Assembly: GCF_004682055.1 (NCBI RefSeq) | Contig: NZ_QUZU01000015.1 | Coordinates: 1-64,000, forward strand | DNA length: 64,000 nt | DNA from: Pseudomonas kairouanensis | GTDB lineage: Bacteria > Pseudomonadota > Gammaproteobacteria > Pseudomonadales > Pseudomonadaceae | Direction: 5' to 3' | Part shown: one piece after another, positions 35,050-43,816 of the stretch | Layout: every line of letters begins with the position of its first letter | Position numbering within the stretch: position 1 is the first letter of the stretch | Made by a program: the position numbers and the translations under genes | Notes under the pieces: model-generated | What the model was told of the DNA's origin: nothing | Database searches by the model: none | Seen by the model: only the letters and a program-made list of their open reading frames with translations

Positions 35050-35920
35050 AAAACGCCCAGCCCAGCGCTGGCCGGCGATACAACCCTACGCCCAACCCCG
35101 TTAGGATGATCGCCATCGAGATCAGGTCCGGCGTCGAAACCTGCTCGCCGATGATCAGCACCGAACTGGCAAGTCCAAACACGGGGATCAGGAGTGACAG
35201 CGGCGCCACGGTCGACACTGGATAGGCCTTGAGCAATGAGTTCCAACCCCAATAGGCAAAGTGCGTGGCCAGGTACACCTGGAACAGGATCGACCCGATG
35301 ACGGTCGCATTGAGGCTGGCGGGAAGGTTCTCGAAGGCGGTGCTGCCGTGCATGCACCACGCCATCAGCAACAGCGGGATCGGCGGGAACAGGCTTGCCC
35401 ACACCATGAACGAGAAGATCTCCTTCACGCCCGATTTTTTGATGATGACGTTGCCCACGCTCCAGGCCAGCGCACTGAACACGATCAGCATGACGCCCAG
35501 CACGGCGTGGCTGCCGTCCTGGTTGACGATGATGCCCGACAAGCCGATCAAGGCCAGCCCTGCGCCGACCAATTGCGCGTCACGCAGGGTTTCGTTGAAC
35601 AACACTACGCCCCAACCCAGAGTGAAAAACACGCTGAGCTGGATGATCAATGACGCGATTCCTGGGCTGACCCCCACCTGGATGCCATAGTTGATCACGC
35701 CCCACATACCCAGGCCGAAAATCACGCCGTAGGCGGCCACATAGCCGAACGGAACGGCGGGGCGCTTGATGAAGAACACCAGGGGTAACGCCGCGAGCGT
35801 AAAGCGGATACCGGTGAGTACAAAGGGGTCGATGCCGCGCAGACCCAGTTTGGTAATCGGAAAGTTGAGCCCCCAGACCAGAGTGACGAGTACGGCAAGT
35901 GCCAGGTGTTTTTTCAGCAT
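34997..35920 (-). CDS. EamA/DMT-family permease
   Basis: The 307-residue inner-membrane protein has ten predicted helices in two EamA repeats (first from LALAVLVTLVWGLNFPITKL, second around ALAWSVGNVIIKKSG). It is probably a metabolite or amino-acid exporter; the substrate is unknown. The ATG at 35920 has AAGGGAT upstream on this strand; the frame extends further but has no better start. It is divergent from an AraC-type regulator 103 bases away, which probably controls it. Its last 53 bases overlap higA on the other strand. Confidence 0.85.
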   Translation of the reverse strand: MLKKHLALAVLVTLVWGLNFPITKLGLRGIDPFVLTGIRFTLAALPLVFFIKRPAVPFGYVAAYGVIFGLGMWGVINYGIQVGVSPGIASLIIQLSVFFTLGWGVVLFNETLRDAQLVGAGLALIGLSGIIVNQDGSHAVLGVMLIVFSALAWSVGNVIIKKSGVKEIFSFMVWASLFPPIPLLLMAWCMHGSTAFENLPASLNATVIGSILFQVYLATHFAYWGWNSLLKAYPVSTVAPLSLLIPVFGLASSVLIIGEQVSTPDLISMAIILTGLGVGLYRRPALGWAFFSKRNYQSSPGRQETLR

Positions 35921-36023
35921 GGGCAATCCCTTGAGCCCGCAGGCGTGTTTGAAGGCGTTCAGGTTAATCACCAATGCGGTGGCCCGCTTGCTATGCCAGG
36001 TCATAGTTTGACAATATCGGGCC

Positions 36024-36806
36024 ATGATTCCGACTTTTACACCTGATGACCCCGGTGCGCTGGTGACGCTGCGCGAATACGCGTCCGGCACTGTGTTTGC
36101 GCGGCACACCCATGCGCGCGGCCAGTTTGCCTATGCCTCCACCGGCGCCTTGAAAATGTTCACCGACCTCGGCAATTGGGTGGTGCCGCCGCAGCGCGCG
36201 ATTTGGGTGCCTGCTGGCGTCCCTCACGAAATGCATATGCGTGGTGATGTGGTCATGCTCAACACCTACCTTGACGATGCTGCCGCTCAGTGCGCCGGGC
36301 TGCAGGCGCATTGCCAGGTATTCGAGGTGTCACCGCTGCTCCGGCACCTGCTGGAAGCAGCACTGGCCATCGACCCAGCCACGTTGCCCAGTGTGCGCCA
36401 GCGTTGCGTGCTGACGTTGCTGATCGATGAAATCGGGGCCATGCCTGAGGTGCCTTTGAGTGCGCCGCTGCCCACCGAACCGCGCCTTGCCCAGGCATGC
36501 CAGCGCTTCCTGGATGCGCCCACGCAAACCCTCTCGATCGATACGATGGCGGATTGGTCGAGCATGAGCCGACGCACCTTTACCCGACAGTTTTTCGAGC
36601 ACACCGGCATGACGTTCGTGGCCTGGCGCCAGCAGGTGTGCCTGCTGGAAGCTACGGCGCGACTCGGTCATGGCACGTCTATCACTGAGGTGGCGTTGGC
36701 ACTGGGTTTCAGCAGTTCCAGTGCGTTTACCTCGGTGTTCCGGCGCAACCTGGGGGATTCTCCGGCACGCTATCTGGCCAAATCCAAGGCGGCCTCGTTG
36801 TTCTGA
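36024..36806 (+). CDS. AraC-family regulator with an N-terminal cupin domain
   Basis: The 260-residue protein has an AraC-type cupin (about 15-95, HTHARGQFAYASTG and VPPQRAIWVPAGVPHEMHM) and two C-terminal HTH motifs (about 160-255, DWSSMSRRTFTRQFFEHTG and TSITEVALALGFSSSSAFTS). It is divergent from the EamA permease, so local control of export is likely. It resembles the AraC protein at 42749 in layout. The ligand is unknown. Confidence 0.88.
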   Translation: MIPTFTPDDPGALVTLREYASGTVFARHTHARGQFAYASTGALKMFTDLGNWVVPPQRAIWVPAGVPHEMHMRGDVVMLNTYLDDAAAQCAGLQAHCQVFEVSPLLRHLLEAALAIDPATLPSVRQRCVLTLLIDEIGAMPEVPLSAPLPTEPRLAQACQRFLDAPTQTLSIDTMADWSSMSRRTFTRQFFEHTGMTFVAWRQQVCLLEATARLGHGTSITEVALALGFSSSSAFTSVFRRNLGDSPARYLAKSKAASLF

Positions 36807-36893
36807 GCACCGCTCACGTCGGTCAGGATTCATCTCGCTCCCGGTCGCGCTTTGTTACTATCGCCGTCCTTCATCGCCAGGAGTCACCGCCCC

Positions 36894-38450
36894 ATGCAAC
36901 ACCAGTGGGATGAAATGCACCGCACCCGTAAACCCACGTTTGTACTGTGTGGCGAGCCCCAGGGGGACGTGCTCAATCTCTATGTTCACGGTTATTCGGC
37001 CTTCTTTAACCGGCAACAACTGGGTAGCTTCAAGGAACAGTTGGCGTGTATCGAGGGCTCGACCAACCTGATGTTGTTCTGGCCGGCCGGGCACTTCCTG
37101 GAAAACCTGTTTGCACCGTTCAAGGATGTGATCGGCGCCATGCTCGGCGGCGGCGGTCTGGGGGCGGCGACGGTGGGGGTTGGCAAAGCGCTGGCCTATT
37201 TTCTCGACCACTATAAAAGCGTCGAGGCGCGAGTAGATGAAGTGGCCAGGAGCTTGCTGCCGGAGTTGGCCAATTACCTGCACGGCGAGTCCCTGGCGGT
37301 ACGGCGTATCAATTTGATCGGCCATTCCCTGGGCGCGCGGATCCTGGTCAAGAGCCTGCTGGCCAGCCCCGAAGTCGCCCGCGAGCTGCCCTTGGATAAC
37401 CTGCTGCTGATGGGCGGGGCGATCTGCACGTCCAGCCCATGGGATCAGGTTTCGGCGCCGCTCAAGGGGCGGGTGATCAACTGCCACTCCAGCAAGGACT
37501 GGGCCCTGGCCATGAAACCGGACACCGAGCGCTGCATCGGCCGTTATGCCATCCCGGTGACCCCGGCGCTCAAGGCCAAGGTCACCAATGTGCATCTGGC
37601 CACCTTCGATCACGCCGCCTATTGGCCGCAGTTGCAGACAGTGGTGCAGTACACCGACTTGTTGCATGAGCGGCGCGGCATGATTCGCGCCGACCAGCGC
37701 AGCACCGAAGTGCGTTTTGCCGAAGAAGACGTGGAACTGTTCCCCGCCCTGGTTCAGGCGCGGCCGGAGGAATTGAAGTTCCTCGCTGAGTTGATGGCGC
37801 AAAAGCGCAGTGCTTCTATCGATGCCGACGTGCGTGAGCCGCTCAAGCTGGCGATCGAGTTGCAACGCATGGGCGGCGACAGCTTTATGAACCTGGCCCG
37901 TGGGCATGGCGTGAGCTATCGCCAGATCGCCGAAGATGTGGGGCGGCGGCTCGGGATCAAGTTTGATGACCCCCTGGACAGCGTTCCGCTGGCGGACCTG
38001 GAAGCCCAAGTCGCGGAAAAACTCATCGAGCAGTACAAGGACAAACTGAGCCACGCTGACCGGTTGGTGTTCGACGCTGAACTCAAGGCCGCCGCGCTAA
38101 AAGAGCAGGGGCTGTTCAGCCGATTCGATATGGGCCGTTCGGCCACCACTGCGTTGAGCAGTACGGCGCTGGCGGGATTTACCGGGTTTATTGTGCGTCG
38201 GGGTGCGGCCACGGCGATTCCGGTGGTGGGCCAGGCGTTGGCGGCGGCGATGCTGTTGGTGACGGGAGTGCGGGCGTTTTCCGGCCCTGCTTATTCAATC
38301 ACCACACTGGCGGTACTGGTGATCGGTGTGATTCGCCAGCGCATGGAGCGCGAGGCGCTGAACCAGGAGATGGACCTGGTGGTGCAAGTGGTGGAAGCCT
38401 TCGACCTGCCTCGGGACACAGTAATGCGCACGGTCGCGTCAGACTGCTAA
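36894..38450 (+). CDS. Alpha/beta hydrolase fused to a C-terminal membrane-interacting domain
   Basis: The protein has 518 residues. The N-terminal half is an alpha/beta hydrolase with LNLYVHGYSAFFNRQQ near residue 27 and nucleophile elbow GHSLGARIL near 143, plus a hydrophobic glycine-rich segment (about 80-100). From about 335 onward is a second part (SYRQIAEDVGRRLGIKF, then HADRLVFDAELKAAALKEQ). It ends in two hydrophobic stretches (about 425-450 and 460-485), recalling YaaW-type or ubiquinol-cytochrome c chaperone-like sequences. CAGGAGTC precedes the ATG at 36894. No partner genes are evident, and the function is unknown. Confidence 0.72.
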   Translation: MQHQWDEMHRTRKPTFVLCGEPQGDVLNLYVHGYSAFFNRQQLGSFKEQLACIEGSTNLMLFWPAGHFLENLFAPFKDVIGAMLGGGGLGAATVGVGKALAYFLDHYKSVEARVDEVARSLLPELANYLHGESLAVRRINLIGHSLGARILVKSLLASPEVARELPLDNLLLMGGAICTSSPWDQVSAPLKGRVINCHSSKDWALAMKPDTERCIGRYAIPVTPALKAKVTNVHLATFDHAAYWPQLQTVVQYTDLLHERRGMIRADQRSTEVRFAEEDVELFPALVQARPEELKFLAELMAQKRSASIDADVREPLKLAIELQRMGGDSFMNLARGHGVSYRQIAEDVGRRLGIKFDDPLDSVPLADLEAQVAEKLIEQYKDKLSHADRLVFDAELKAAALKEQGLFSRFDMGRSATTALSSTALAGFTGFIVRRGAATAIPVVGQALAAAMLLVTGVRAFSGPAYSITTLAVLVIGVIRQRMEREALNQEMDLVVQVVEAFDLPRDTVMRTVASDC

Positions 38451-38488
38451 GCTGCGGGCCTATCGAGTGTGTTTGCCTGGGATACCGC

Positions 38489-39808
38489 GTGAAATTCAGC
38501 TTGCCTAAAATCGCTACCGCCCCGTTTTGCCCGCCGGAAGTGGCCGGCTCCGTCGCCGTTGACCCCAAGGCTTCGTTCTTCAAGCGCGTATTGATGTTTG
38601 CAGGCCCCGGCCTGTTGATCTCCATCGGCTACATGGACCCGGGCAACTGGGCCACGGCCATCGAGGCCGGCTCGCGCTATGGCTACAGCCTGTTGTTTGT
38701 GGTGCTGCTGGCCAGCCTGGCCGGGATGGCGGTGCAATGCCTGTGTTCGCGACTGGGCATTGCCACTGGCAAGGACCTGGCGCAACTGTGCCGCGAGCGC
38801 TACAGCAAGCGCTCGGCTCGTACCCAATGGCTGCTGGCGGAAATCTCCATCATTGCTACCGACCTGGCCGAAGTGCTCGGTTGCGCCTTGGCGTTTCATC
38901 TATTGTTGGGTGTGTCGCTCACCACCGGTATTGTCATTACTGCCTTCGACACGCTGTTGATCCTGGCCCTGCAAAACCGCGGCTTCCGGCGCCTGGAAGC
39001 GATCATGCTGGCGCTGGTGGCGACCATCGGCGTGTGTTTCTTTGTTGAACTCGTGTTGATCAAACCCTACTGGCCGGATGTGTTCAGCGGCTTTACCCCC
39101 TCACTGTCGGCCATCAGCGATGCCGCGCCGTTGTACCTGGCCATTGGCATCCTGGGCGCCACGGTGATGCCCCATAACCTCTACCTGCACACGTCCATCG
39201 TGCAAACCCGCCTGGTCGGCAAGGATTTGGCCAGCAAACAGGACGCGGTGAAGCTGGCGCGTATCGACACCATCGGCTCCCTGGCCCTGGCGTTGCTGGT
39301 TAACGCGGCGATCCTGGTGCTGGCTGCTGCGGCGTTCCATAACACCGGGCATTCCGACGTGGTCGAGATCCAGGACGCTTACCACTTGCTCGACCCCTTG
39401 GTGGGTGGCGCATTTGCCAGCATCCTCTTCGGTGTTGCGCTGCTGGCGTCCGGCCAAAGCTCCACCTTCACCGGTACCATCGCCGGGCAAGTGATCATGG
39501 AGGGCTACCTCAACCTGCGTATTCCCTGCTGGCAACGCCGCCTGATCACTCGCGGGCTGGCGCTGATCCCGGCGTTTCTCGGGGTGTGGCTAATGGGCGA
39601 CGAGGCCATCGGCAAGCTGCTGATTCTCAGCCAGGTGGTGCTCAGTTTGCAGTTGCCTTTCGCGCTGTACCCGTTGATCCGCATGAGCGGTGATAAACAG
39701 TTGATGGGGCCGTTTGTGAACCGGTTGCCGACCAAGGTGCTGGCGTGGTTTCTGTTTGCGGTGATCAGTGGGGCGAATGCTTGGTTGATCGGGCAGTGGG
39801 TATTTTGA
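38489..39808 (+). CDS. mntH: Nramp-family divalent metal (Mn2+) transporter MntH
   Basis: The 439-residue protein has 11 predicted helices and the Nramp signatures DPGN in SIGYMDPGNWATAIE (about residue 50) and the metal-binding MPHNLYLHTSIVQTR (about residue 228). It would import Mn2+ (or other divalent ions) with protons. The start codon is GTG at 38489, without a strong SD. The preceding hydrolase ends 38 bases upstream. A MntR or Fur site is not obvious in the short gap. Confidence 0.9.
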   Translation: MKFSLPKIATAPFCPPEVAGSVAVDPKASFFKRVLMFAGPGLLISIGYMDPGNWATAIEAGSRYGYSLLFVVLLASLAGMAVQCLCSRLGIATGKDLAQLCRERYSKRSARTQWLLAEISIIATDLAEVLGCALAFHLLLGVSLTTGIVITAFDTLLILALQNRGFRRLEAIMLALVATIGVCFFVELVLIKPYWPDVFSGFTPSLSAISDAAPLYLAIGILGATVMPHNLYLHTSIVQTRLVGKDLASKQDAVKLARIDTIGSLALALLVNAAILVLAAAAFHNTGHSDVVEIQDAYHLLDPLVGGAFASILFGVALLASGQSSTFTGTIAGQVIMEGYLNLRIPCWQRRLITRGLALIPAFLGVWLMGDEAIGKLLILSQVVLSLQLPFALYPLIRMSGDKQLMGPFVNRLPTKVLAWFLFAVISGANAWLIGQWVF

Positions 39809-39825
39809 GTCGGTGAGTCACGGTC

Positions 39826-40203
39826 CTACACGAGAATCGCCAGGGGTGTGTATTGCGCAACCTGCGGATCGGCGGTGACCAAGCGCATCGGCTCGTTCAG
39901 GGCTACGGCGACGATGAGTCGATCGAACGGGTCCTTGTGGTGACGTTCAAGATCCTTAACCGCGACGGCGTGTTCCGTGGTGATAGGCAGCTCGACGATC
40001 CCGCTTTGCAGGCATGACTCACGCGCTTTTTTCAGATCGATATTGAGCTTGCCCAGGCCGACCTTAATGGCCATTTCCCAGAATGTCGCAGCGCTGACGT
40101 ATATTTCTGCCGCATCTTCAATAAGCGTATGAGCGTTGCTGGAAAGCTTGGGGTCGTCAGTCAGCGCCCACAGCAAAATATGAGTATCGAGCAACACCCT
40201 CAT
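39826..40203 (-). CDS. PIN-domain toxin (VapC-like ribonuclease)
   Basis: The 125-residue protein is a complete PIN domain with conserved acidic residues in LLDTHILLWAL (D6), FWEMAIK (E43), KDPFDRLIVA (D91, D94) and VTADPQV. It matches the VapC subgroup often paired with Phd-type antitoxins. Its start overlaps the antitoxin stop by four bases. It is convergent with mntH, 17 bases away. Confidence 0.9.
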   Translation of the reverse strand: MRVLLDTHILLWALTDDPKLSSNAHTLIEDAAEIYVSAATFWEMAIKVGLGKLNIDLKKARESCLQSGIVELPITTEHAVAVKDLERHHKDPFDRLIVAVALNEPMRLVTADPQVAQYTPLAILV

Positions 40204-40439
40204 GAAGAGGTGCCTTCGAAGGCGTCCAGCAGGGCGTCCGGTAGCGGCGCATCAAAGTCATCGGGTACGATGAACATGCCTTTCATGGCGCCAATGCGTG
40301 ATTTTTTGGGTCTTTCCAAAGGTACAAGCTGCGCTATTGCACGGCCATGCTTTGAGAGGGTGATGATTTTGCCGGACGCCGCTTCATCCACCAGTTTTGA
40401 CAGATTATTCCTGGCTTCACCCAAGGGCACGATAGTCAT
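40200..40439 (-). CDS. Phd/YefM-type antitoxin paired with the PIN toxin
   Basis: The 79-residue protein has a Phd-like DNA-binding N-terminus (MTIVPLGEARNNLSKLVDEA, then GKIITLSKHGRAIAQLVP) and a flexible, acidic C-terminus. The frame is open upstream, but the ATG at 40439 has GGGGAGCT right before it and marks the conserved N-terminus. It overlaps the toxin start by four bases, the usual coupling. A long inverted repeat about 45 bases upstream may be its operator. Confidence 0.88.
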   Translation of the reverse strand: MTIVPLGEARNNLSKLVDEAASGKIITLSKHGRAIAQLVPLERPKKSRIGAMKGMFIVPDDFDAPLPDALLDAFEGTSS

Positions 40440-40483
40440 AGGAAGCTCCCCATGTTTCGGCCAAATATAGCCAAAGGCCGGTG

Positions 40484-40508
40484 AGCTGTCACAGACCGCG
40501 TGACAACT
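40484..40508. promoter_or_regulatory. Inverted repeat upstream of the PIN/Phd operon
   Basis: AGCTGTCAC and GTGACAACT form nine-base arms (one mismatch) over a seven-base spacer, 45 bases before the antitoxin start. Autoregulation by Phd through such a palindrome is typical. The rest of the gap to 40683 shows nothing I can name. Confidence 0.5.
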
Positions 40509-40683
40509 GGCTGAGGCGGCTCGTTCAGCACGGGATTTTGTGGGGTACATGAAGCCCATGGCAACTCTCCGAAAGGATTTCGCCAAAGTCTGCCCTAGCG
40601 CTTACGGCCTAAAAATAGTGGCTCGTAAAATCAGAGTGAGCCTACTCTCGCAGGTCAGAAATTTCCTCAAATCCCGCCCTGTA

Positions 40684-41616
40684 TCACCGATCCCAATATG
40701 GCACCCCCCCAAAGCACTCCACAAAATAATCAATCACCGTCCGCACCTTCAGCGACAGCCGCCGGCTTCCCGGCCATAGCGCTGCTATCTGCTGGGGTTC
40801 CAGGGTAGTGGCCACTTCGTACTCGGTCAGCACCGCCTGCAATGTGCCTGCCCGCAAGGCTTCGCCAATCAGCCAGGATGGAAACACCACCAGCCCCAGG
40901 CCTTGCTCGGCGGCGTGGGTGAGGGTGTCGGCGTGGTTGCCAGTGATGGGGCCCTTGACGCTGTAGGGCGTCCAATCCCCAGCGTCGCGGCGGAAGAACC
41001 AGCGTTGCTGGCCGGTGATGCCTTTGTAGGCCAGGCACTGGTGATGGATCAGTTCGTCGGGGTGTGCAGGTGTGCCGTGCTGGGCCAGATAGGCCGGGCT
41101 GGCCGCAATGCGAAAGCGCTGGGGCGCGAAGATGCGCGCCTGCATGCCGGAGTCATTGAGCACGCCGATGCGAAACAGCAGGTCAGTGCCGTCTTGCAAC
41201 GGGTCGACGTAGGTGTCGGTTTGCTGGATATCCAATTGCAGCTTGGGGTAGCGGCGGCACAACTCGCCCAACCAAGGGGAAAGGTGGCGTTGGCCGAACA
41301 CCATGGGGGCATTGATGCGCACCAGGCCGCTGGGTTCGCTTTCCTGTTCCTGCAGGGCCTGGCCGGCCGCTTCCAGTTGTTCGAGCATCAGCCGCGCGTG
41401 CTGCCCCAGCAGGCGTCCGGCTTCGGTGGGGCTGACTGCACGGGTATGGCGGTACAACAACTGTTGCCCGAGGGCCTGTTCCATCAATTGGATTTGCCGG
41501 GAAATGGAGGAAGGCGCCAAGCCTTCGCGACGCGCCACCTCCGAAAAACTGCCGAAGTCCAGCACCGCCACGAACAGGCGCAGCGCCTTGAAACTCAATT
41601 CATTCAAACCCTGCAT
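40684..41616 (-). CDS. LysR-family transcriptional regulator
   Basis: The 310-residue protein has an HTH at about 5-65 (LFVAVLDFGSFSEVARREGL, SSISRQIQLMEQALG) and an effector domain typical of the large DsdA/CrgA-like group (LVRINAPMVFGQRHLSPWLG). The frame is open to 41688, but the ATG at 41616 gives the standard N-terminus. It is divergent from the paired YdcZ transporter genes, whose expression it may control. Confidence 0.88.
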   Translation of the reverse strand: MQGLNELSFKALRLFVAVLDFGSFSEVARREGLAPSSISRQIQLMEQALGQQLLYRHTRAVSPTEAGRLLGQHARLMLEQLEAAGQALQEQESEPSGLVRINAPMVFGQRHLSPWLGELCRRYPKLQLDIQQTDTYVDPLQDGTDLLFRIGVLNDSGMQARIFAPQRFRIAASPAYLAQHGTPAHPDELIHHQCLAYKGITGQQRWFFRRDAGDWTPYSVKGPITGNHADTLTHAAEQGLGLVVFPSWLIGEALRAGTLQAVLTEYEVATTLEPQQIAALWPGSRRLSLKVRTVIDYFVECFGGVPYWDR

Positions 41617-41733
41617 AGTGGCTCCAGGCTGTGCGTGTTGCGCAAAGGTGTTGTCAGCATGCTCCCATTTATCGCACAGCACGGCCACCGGATAATGCGC
41701 GCCATGTTTCCTTTTCTGAAATGCAGGTGATGT

Positions 41734-42222
41734 ATGCAGGCGAGTTCTATCGAGGGTGTGGCGCAGGCCACGCCGAAAAAAAATCTGCTGCGGTTGCTGT
41801 TACTGCCCCTGGTGATCCTGGCGGGCATGGGGTTGTCGGTGGAGGCCGGCTTGCTCGGGCCGTTGGGCGTGCAGGTGGGGCACTTGTGGGCGACCTTGAG
41901 CATCTTTGGGGTGGGCTCGGCGATCTTGTATTTGCTGCTGTTGTTCAGCGGCCCGCAAAAGGGTCCGGCTTTGACCGACCTGCCGCGCTGGCAGTTGATC
42001 GGTGGTTTTCTGGGGCCGATGTACGTGGTGGTGCTGACCCTGGCCACACCCCATATCGGCATTGCCATGACCATGATTGCGATCCTGTCCGGGCAAGTGG
42101 GCAAAAGTGTGCTGATTGACCACTTCGGTTGGTTCGGCACGGCACGCAAGCGGGTCAACAAAGAGCGCTGGATAGCGCTGGCGTTGATTGTGGCGGCACT
42201 TGTTCTGATTGCACGAGGGTAA
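41734..42222 (+). CDS. DMT-family YdcZ-like membrane protein, first of a pair
   Basis: The 162-residue protein is a five-helix half-transporter of the DMT_YdcZ type (LLLPLVILAGMGLSVEAGLL, WQLIGGFLGPMYVVVLTLA). Such proteins act as homo- or heterodimers. The next gene codes for a second half four bases on, so a heterodimeric exporter or importer of unknown substrate is likely. A basic N-terminal tail (TPKKNLLR) suggests an inward N-terminus. Confidence 0.85.
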   Translation: MQASSIEGVAQATPKKNLLRLLLLPLVILAGMGLSVEAGLLGPLGVQVGHLWATLSIFGVGSAILYLLLLFSGPQKGPALTDLPRWQLIGGFLGPMYVVVLTLATPHIGIAMTMIAILSGQVGKSVLIDHFGWFGTARKRVNKERWIALALIVAALVLIARG

Positions 42223-42226
42223 GGCG

Positions 42227-42682
42227 ATGAATCTGATTCTGTTGTTGGTGCTGGTGATTGCCGCCGGCGCGGTGTTGAGTGTGCAGGCGGCGATCAATGG
42301 GCGCCTGGGCCAGAGCGTCGGTGTGTTGCGCAGCAGCCTGCTCACCTTCGCGGTGGGGGCGTTGACCACGGCGTTGTTGATTTTCTTCTTTGAGCCGGCC
42401 CAGGCCGTCAGCCTGCTGGATGTACCGAAATGGCAGCTTACCGGTGCCTTGTTCGGCGTGGTGTACATGATGGTGATGGTCGGCGCGGTGCCTGTTGTCG
42501 GTACTGCGGTGGCGACCGTGGCGGTGATTGTCGGGCAACTGGGCATGGGCATGCTGATCGACAACTTCGGCTGGTTGGGCAACCCCGCCATCGAGCTGTC
42601 CGGCAGCCGCATCGTGGCGATGCTGTTGTTGGCGCTGGCGTTGGTGTTCATGTATCGCAGCAATACCCGGCAGGTCGATTAA
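42227..42682 (+). CDS. DMT-family YdcZ-like membrane protein, second of a pair
   Basis: The 151-residue protein is a five-helix half-transporter (LVIAAGAVLSVQAAINGRLG, WQLTGALFGVVYMMVMVGAV) with the same core pattern as its neighbour. It starts four bases after the first half, with AAGGCG before the ATG at 42227. It probably forms the other half of a two-subunit small-molecule carrier. It is followed by an AraC gene. Confidence 0.87.
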   Translation: MNLILLLVLVIAAGAVLSVQAAINGRLGQSVGVLRSSLLTFAVGALTTALLIFFFEPAQAVSLLDVPKWQLTGALFGVVYMMVMVGAVPVVGTAVATVAVIVGQLGMGMLIDNFGWLGNPAIELSGSRIVAMLLLALALVFMYRSNTRQVD

Positions 42683-42748
42683 CCACATTTGGATTTGTGT
42701 TGTTCCAGTGGTCGAGAGGTTATTACCATGATGGCCTACCTTTGATCG

Positions 42749-43525
42749 ATGCCCACTTCCATGGCCCTCGCTGCACCCCCCGACCTCAGTGACCACGCCG
42801 TCCCCGTGCAGCCCTTGGCCCGCACCTACCCGCGTGGTTTGTACATCGAGCCCCATAGCCACGACTGGGGCCAGTTGCTCTACGCCATGAGCGGGGTGAT
42901 GTGGGTCGAGACTCCTCGCGAAGCCCTGGTGGTACCTCCGCAGCGCGCTGTATGGCTGCCGCCCGGTGTGGAACACGGGATTCGCGTGGTATCGGACCTG
43001 CAGATGCGCAATATCTACCTGCGCCCGGGCCTGGCGGCGACGCTGGACAGCCAGGTGCAGGTGATCGAGGTCGGTGGCCTGCTGCGCGAGCTGATCGTCA
43101 CGCTGGTGAATGAGGGCGACAACGGTGACGTGGCCTACTACGACGCCTTGGTCGGCCTGGCGCTGCTGGAGTTGCAGCGTGCGCGGCGCTCGCCGATCCG
43201 CATCGCCATGCCGGTGGATGCCGACCGCCGGTTGATCACCGCCTGCCAGGCCGTCATGGCGGCGCCTTCCCTGGATATCCCTTTTGAACATCACGCCGAA
43301 GCGGCCGGTGCCAGCGTGCGCACGTTGGCGCGGCTGTTCCAGAACCACTTGGGCATGGGGTTCGCCGAGTGGCGTCGCCAGGTACAGCTGGCCACGGCGG
43401 TCGCTGAGTTGATACAGGGCGAGCCGGTCAACGCTATCGCCCGTTCACTGGGCTATTCGCCCAGCAGTTTCAGCGACATGTTTCGCCGCGAGCTGGGTGT
43501 GGCGCCGTCCCTTTATCGAGGGTAA
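42749..43525 (+). CDS. AraC-family regulator with an N-terminal cupin domain
   Basis: The protein has 258 residues. The cupin (about 25-95) includes PHSHDWGQLLYAMSGVMWVE and PPQRAVWLPPGVEHGIRV. Two HTHs (about 160-255) include GASVRTLARLFQNHLGMGF and VNAIARSLGYSPSSFSDMF. The layout matches the AraC protein at 36024. It is 66 bases behind the YdcZ pair and in the same direction. The start has only a weak SD. Two hairpins without T-runs (43541-43567 and 43571-43590) follow the gene. Confidence 0.87.
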   Translation: MPTSMALAAPPDLSDHAVPVQPLARTYPRGLYIEPHSHDWGQLLYAMSGVMWVETPREALVVPPQRAVWLPPGVEHGIRVVSDLQMRNIYLRPGLAATLDSQVQVIEVGGLLRELIVTLVNEGDNGDVAYYDALVGLALLELQRARRSPIRIAMPVDADRRLITACQAVMAAPSLDIPFEHHAEAAGASVRTLARLFQNHLGMGFAEWRRQVQLATAVAELIQGEPVNAIARSLGYSPSSFSDMFRRELGVAPSLYRG

Positions 43526-43614
43526 GGGTTTGGCCGATAGCCTGAAGCACTTGGCCGACGCTTCAGGATTGGGCTCTCTACACTGAGCCCATCAACCCAC
43601 AAGGCGCTGCTGTC

Positions 43615-43788
43615 ATGAACTACCTGATCTCCCTCGCCATCGGCCTGTTAGTCGGCGTGATCTACGGCGTCTTGGACTTCCGCTCACCCGCACCGCCCGC
43701 CATCGCCCTAGTGGGCCTGATGGGCATGCTGCTGGGTGAAAAGCTCTGGCCCATGGGCCGCGAGTTGGTAAGCGGTTGGTTGTCCTGA
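43615..43788 (+). CDS. XapX-type small membrane protein
   Basis: The 57-residue protein is predicted from MNYLISLAIGLLVGVIYGVL, a proline-rich turn FRSPAPPAIALVG and a second helix ending GEKLWPMGREL. The pattern (two short helices, RSPAPPAIAL) fits the XapX/DUF1427 family of small membrane proteins of unknown function. It lies between the AraC gene and an oxidoreductase gene and is probably co-transcribed with the latter (28 bases apart). The start has only a weak ribosome-binding site (AAGGCG at about 10 bases). Confidence 0.75.
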   Translation: MNYLISLAIGLLVGVIYGVLDFRSPAPPAIALVGLMGMLLGEKLWPMGRELVSGWLS

Positions 43789-43816
43789 TCTCTTTTCCCT
43801 TCGATGGATATTGGCC

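Noticed and set aside
43541..43590. Two hairpins as a terminator for the AraC gene
   Set aside because: Stems of eight and six bases are clear but no T-run follows either.
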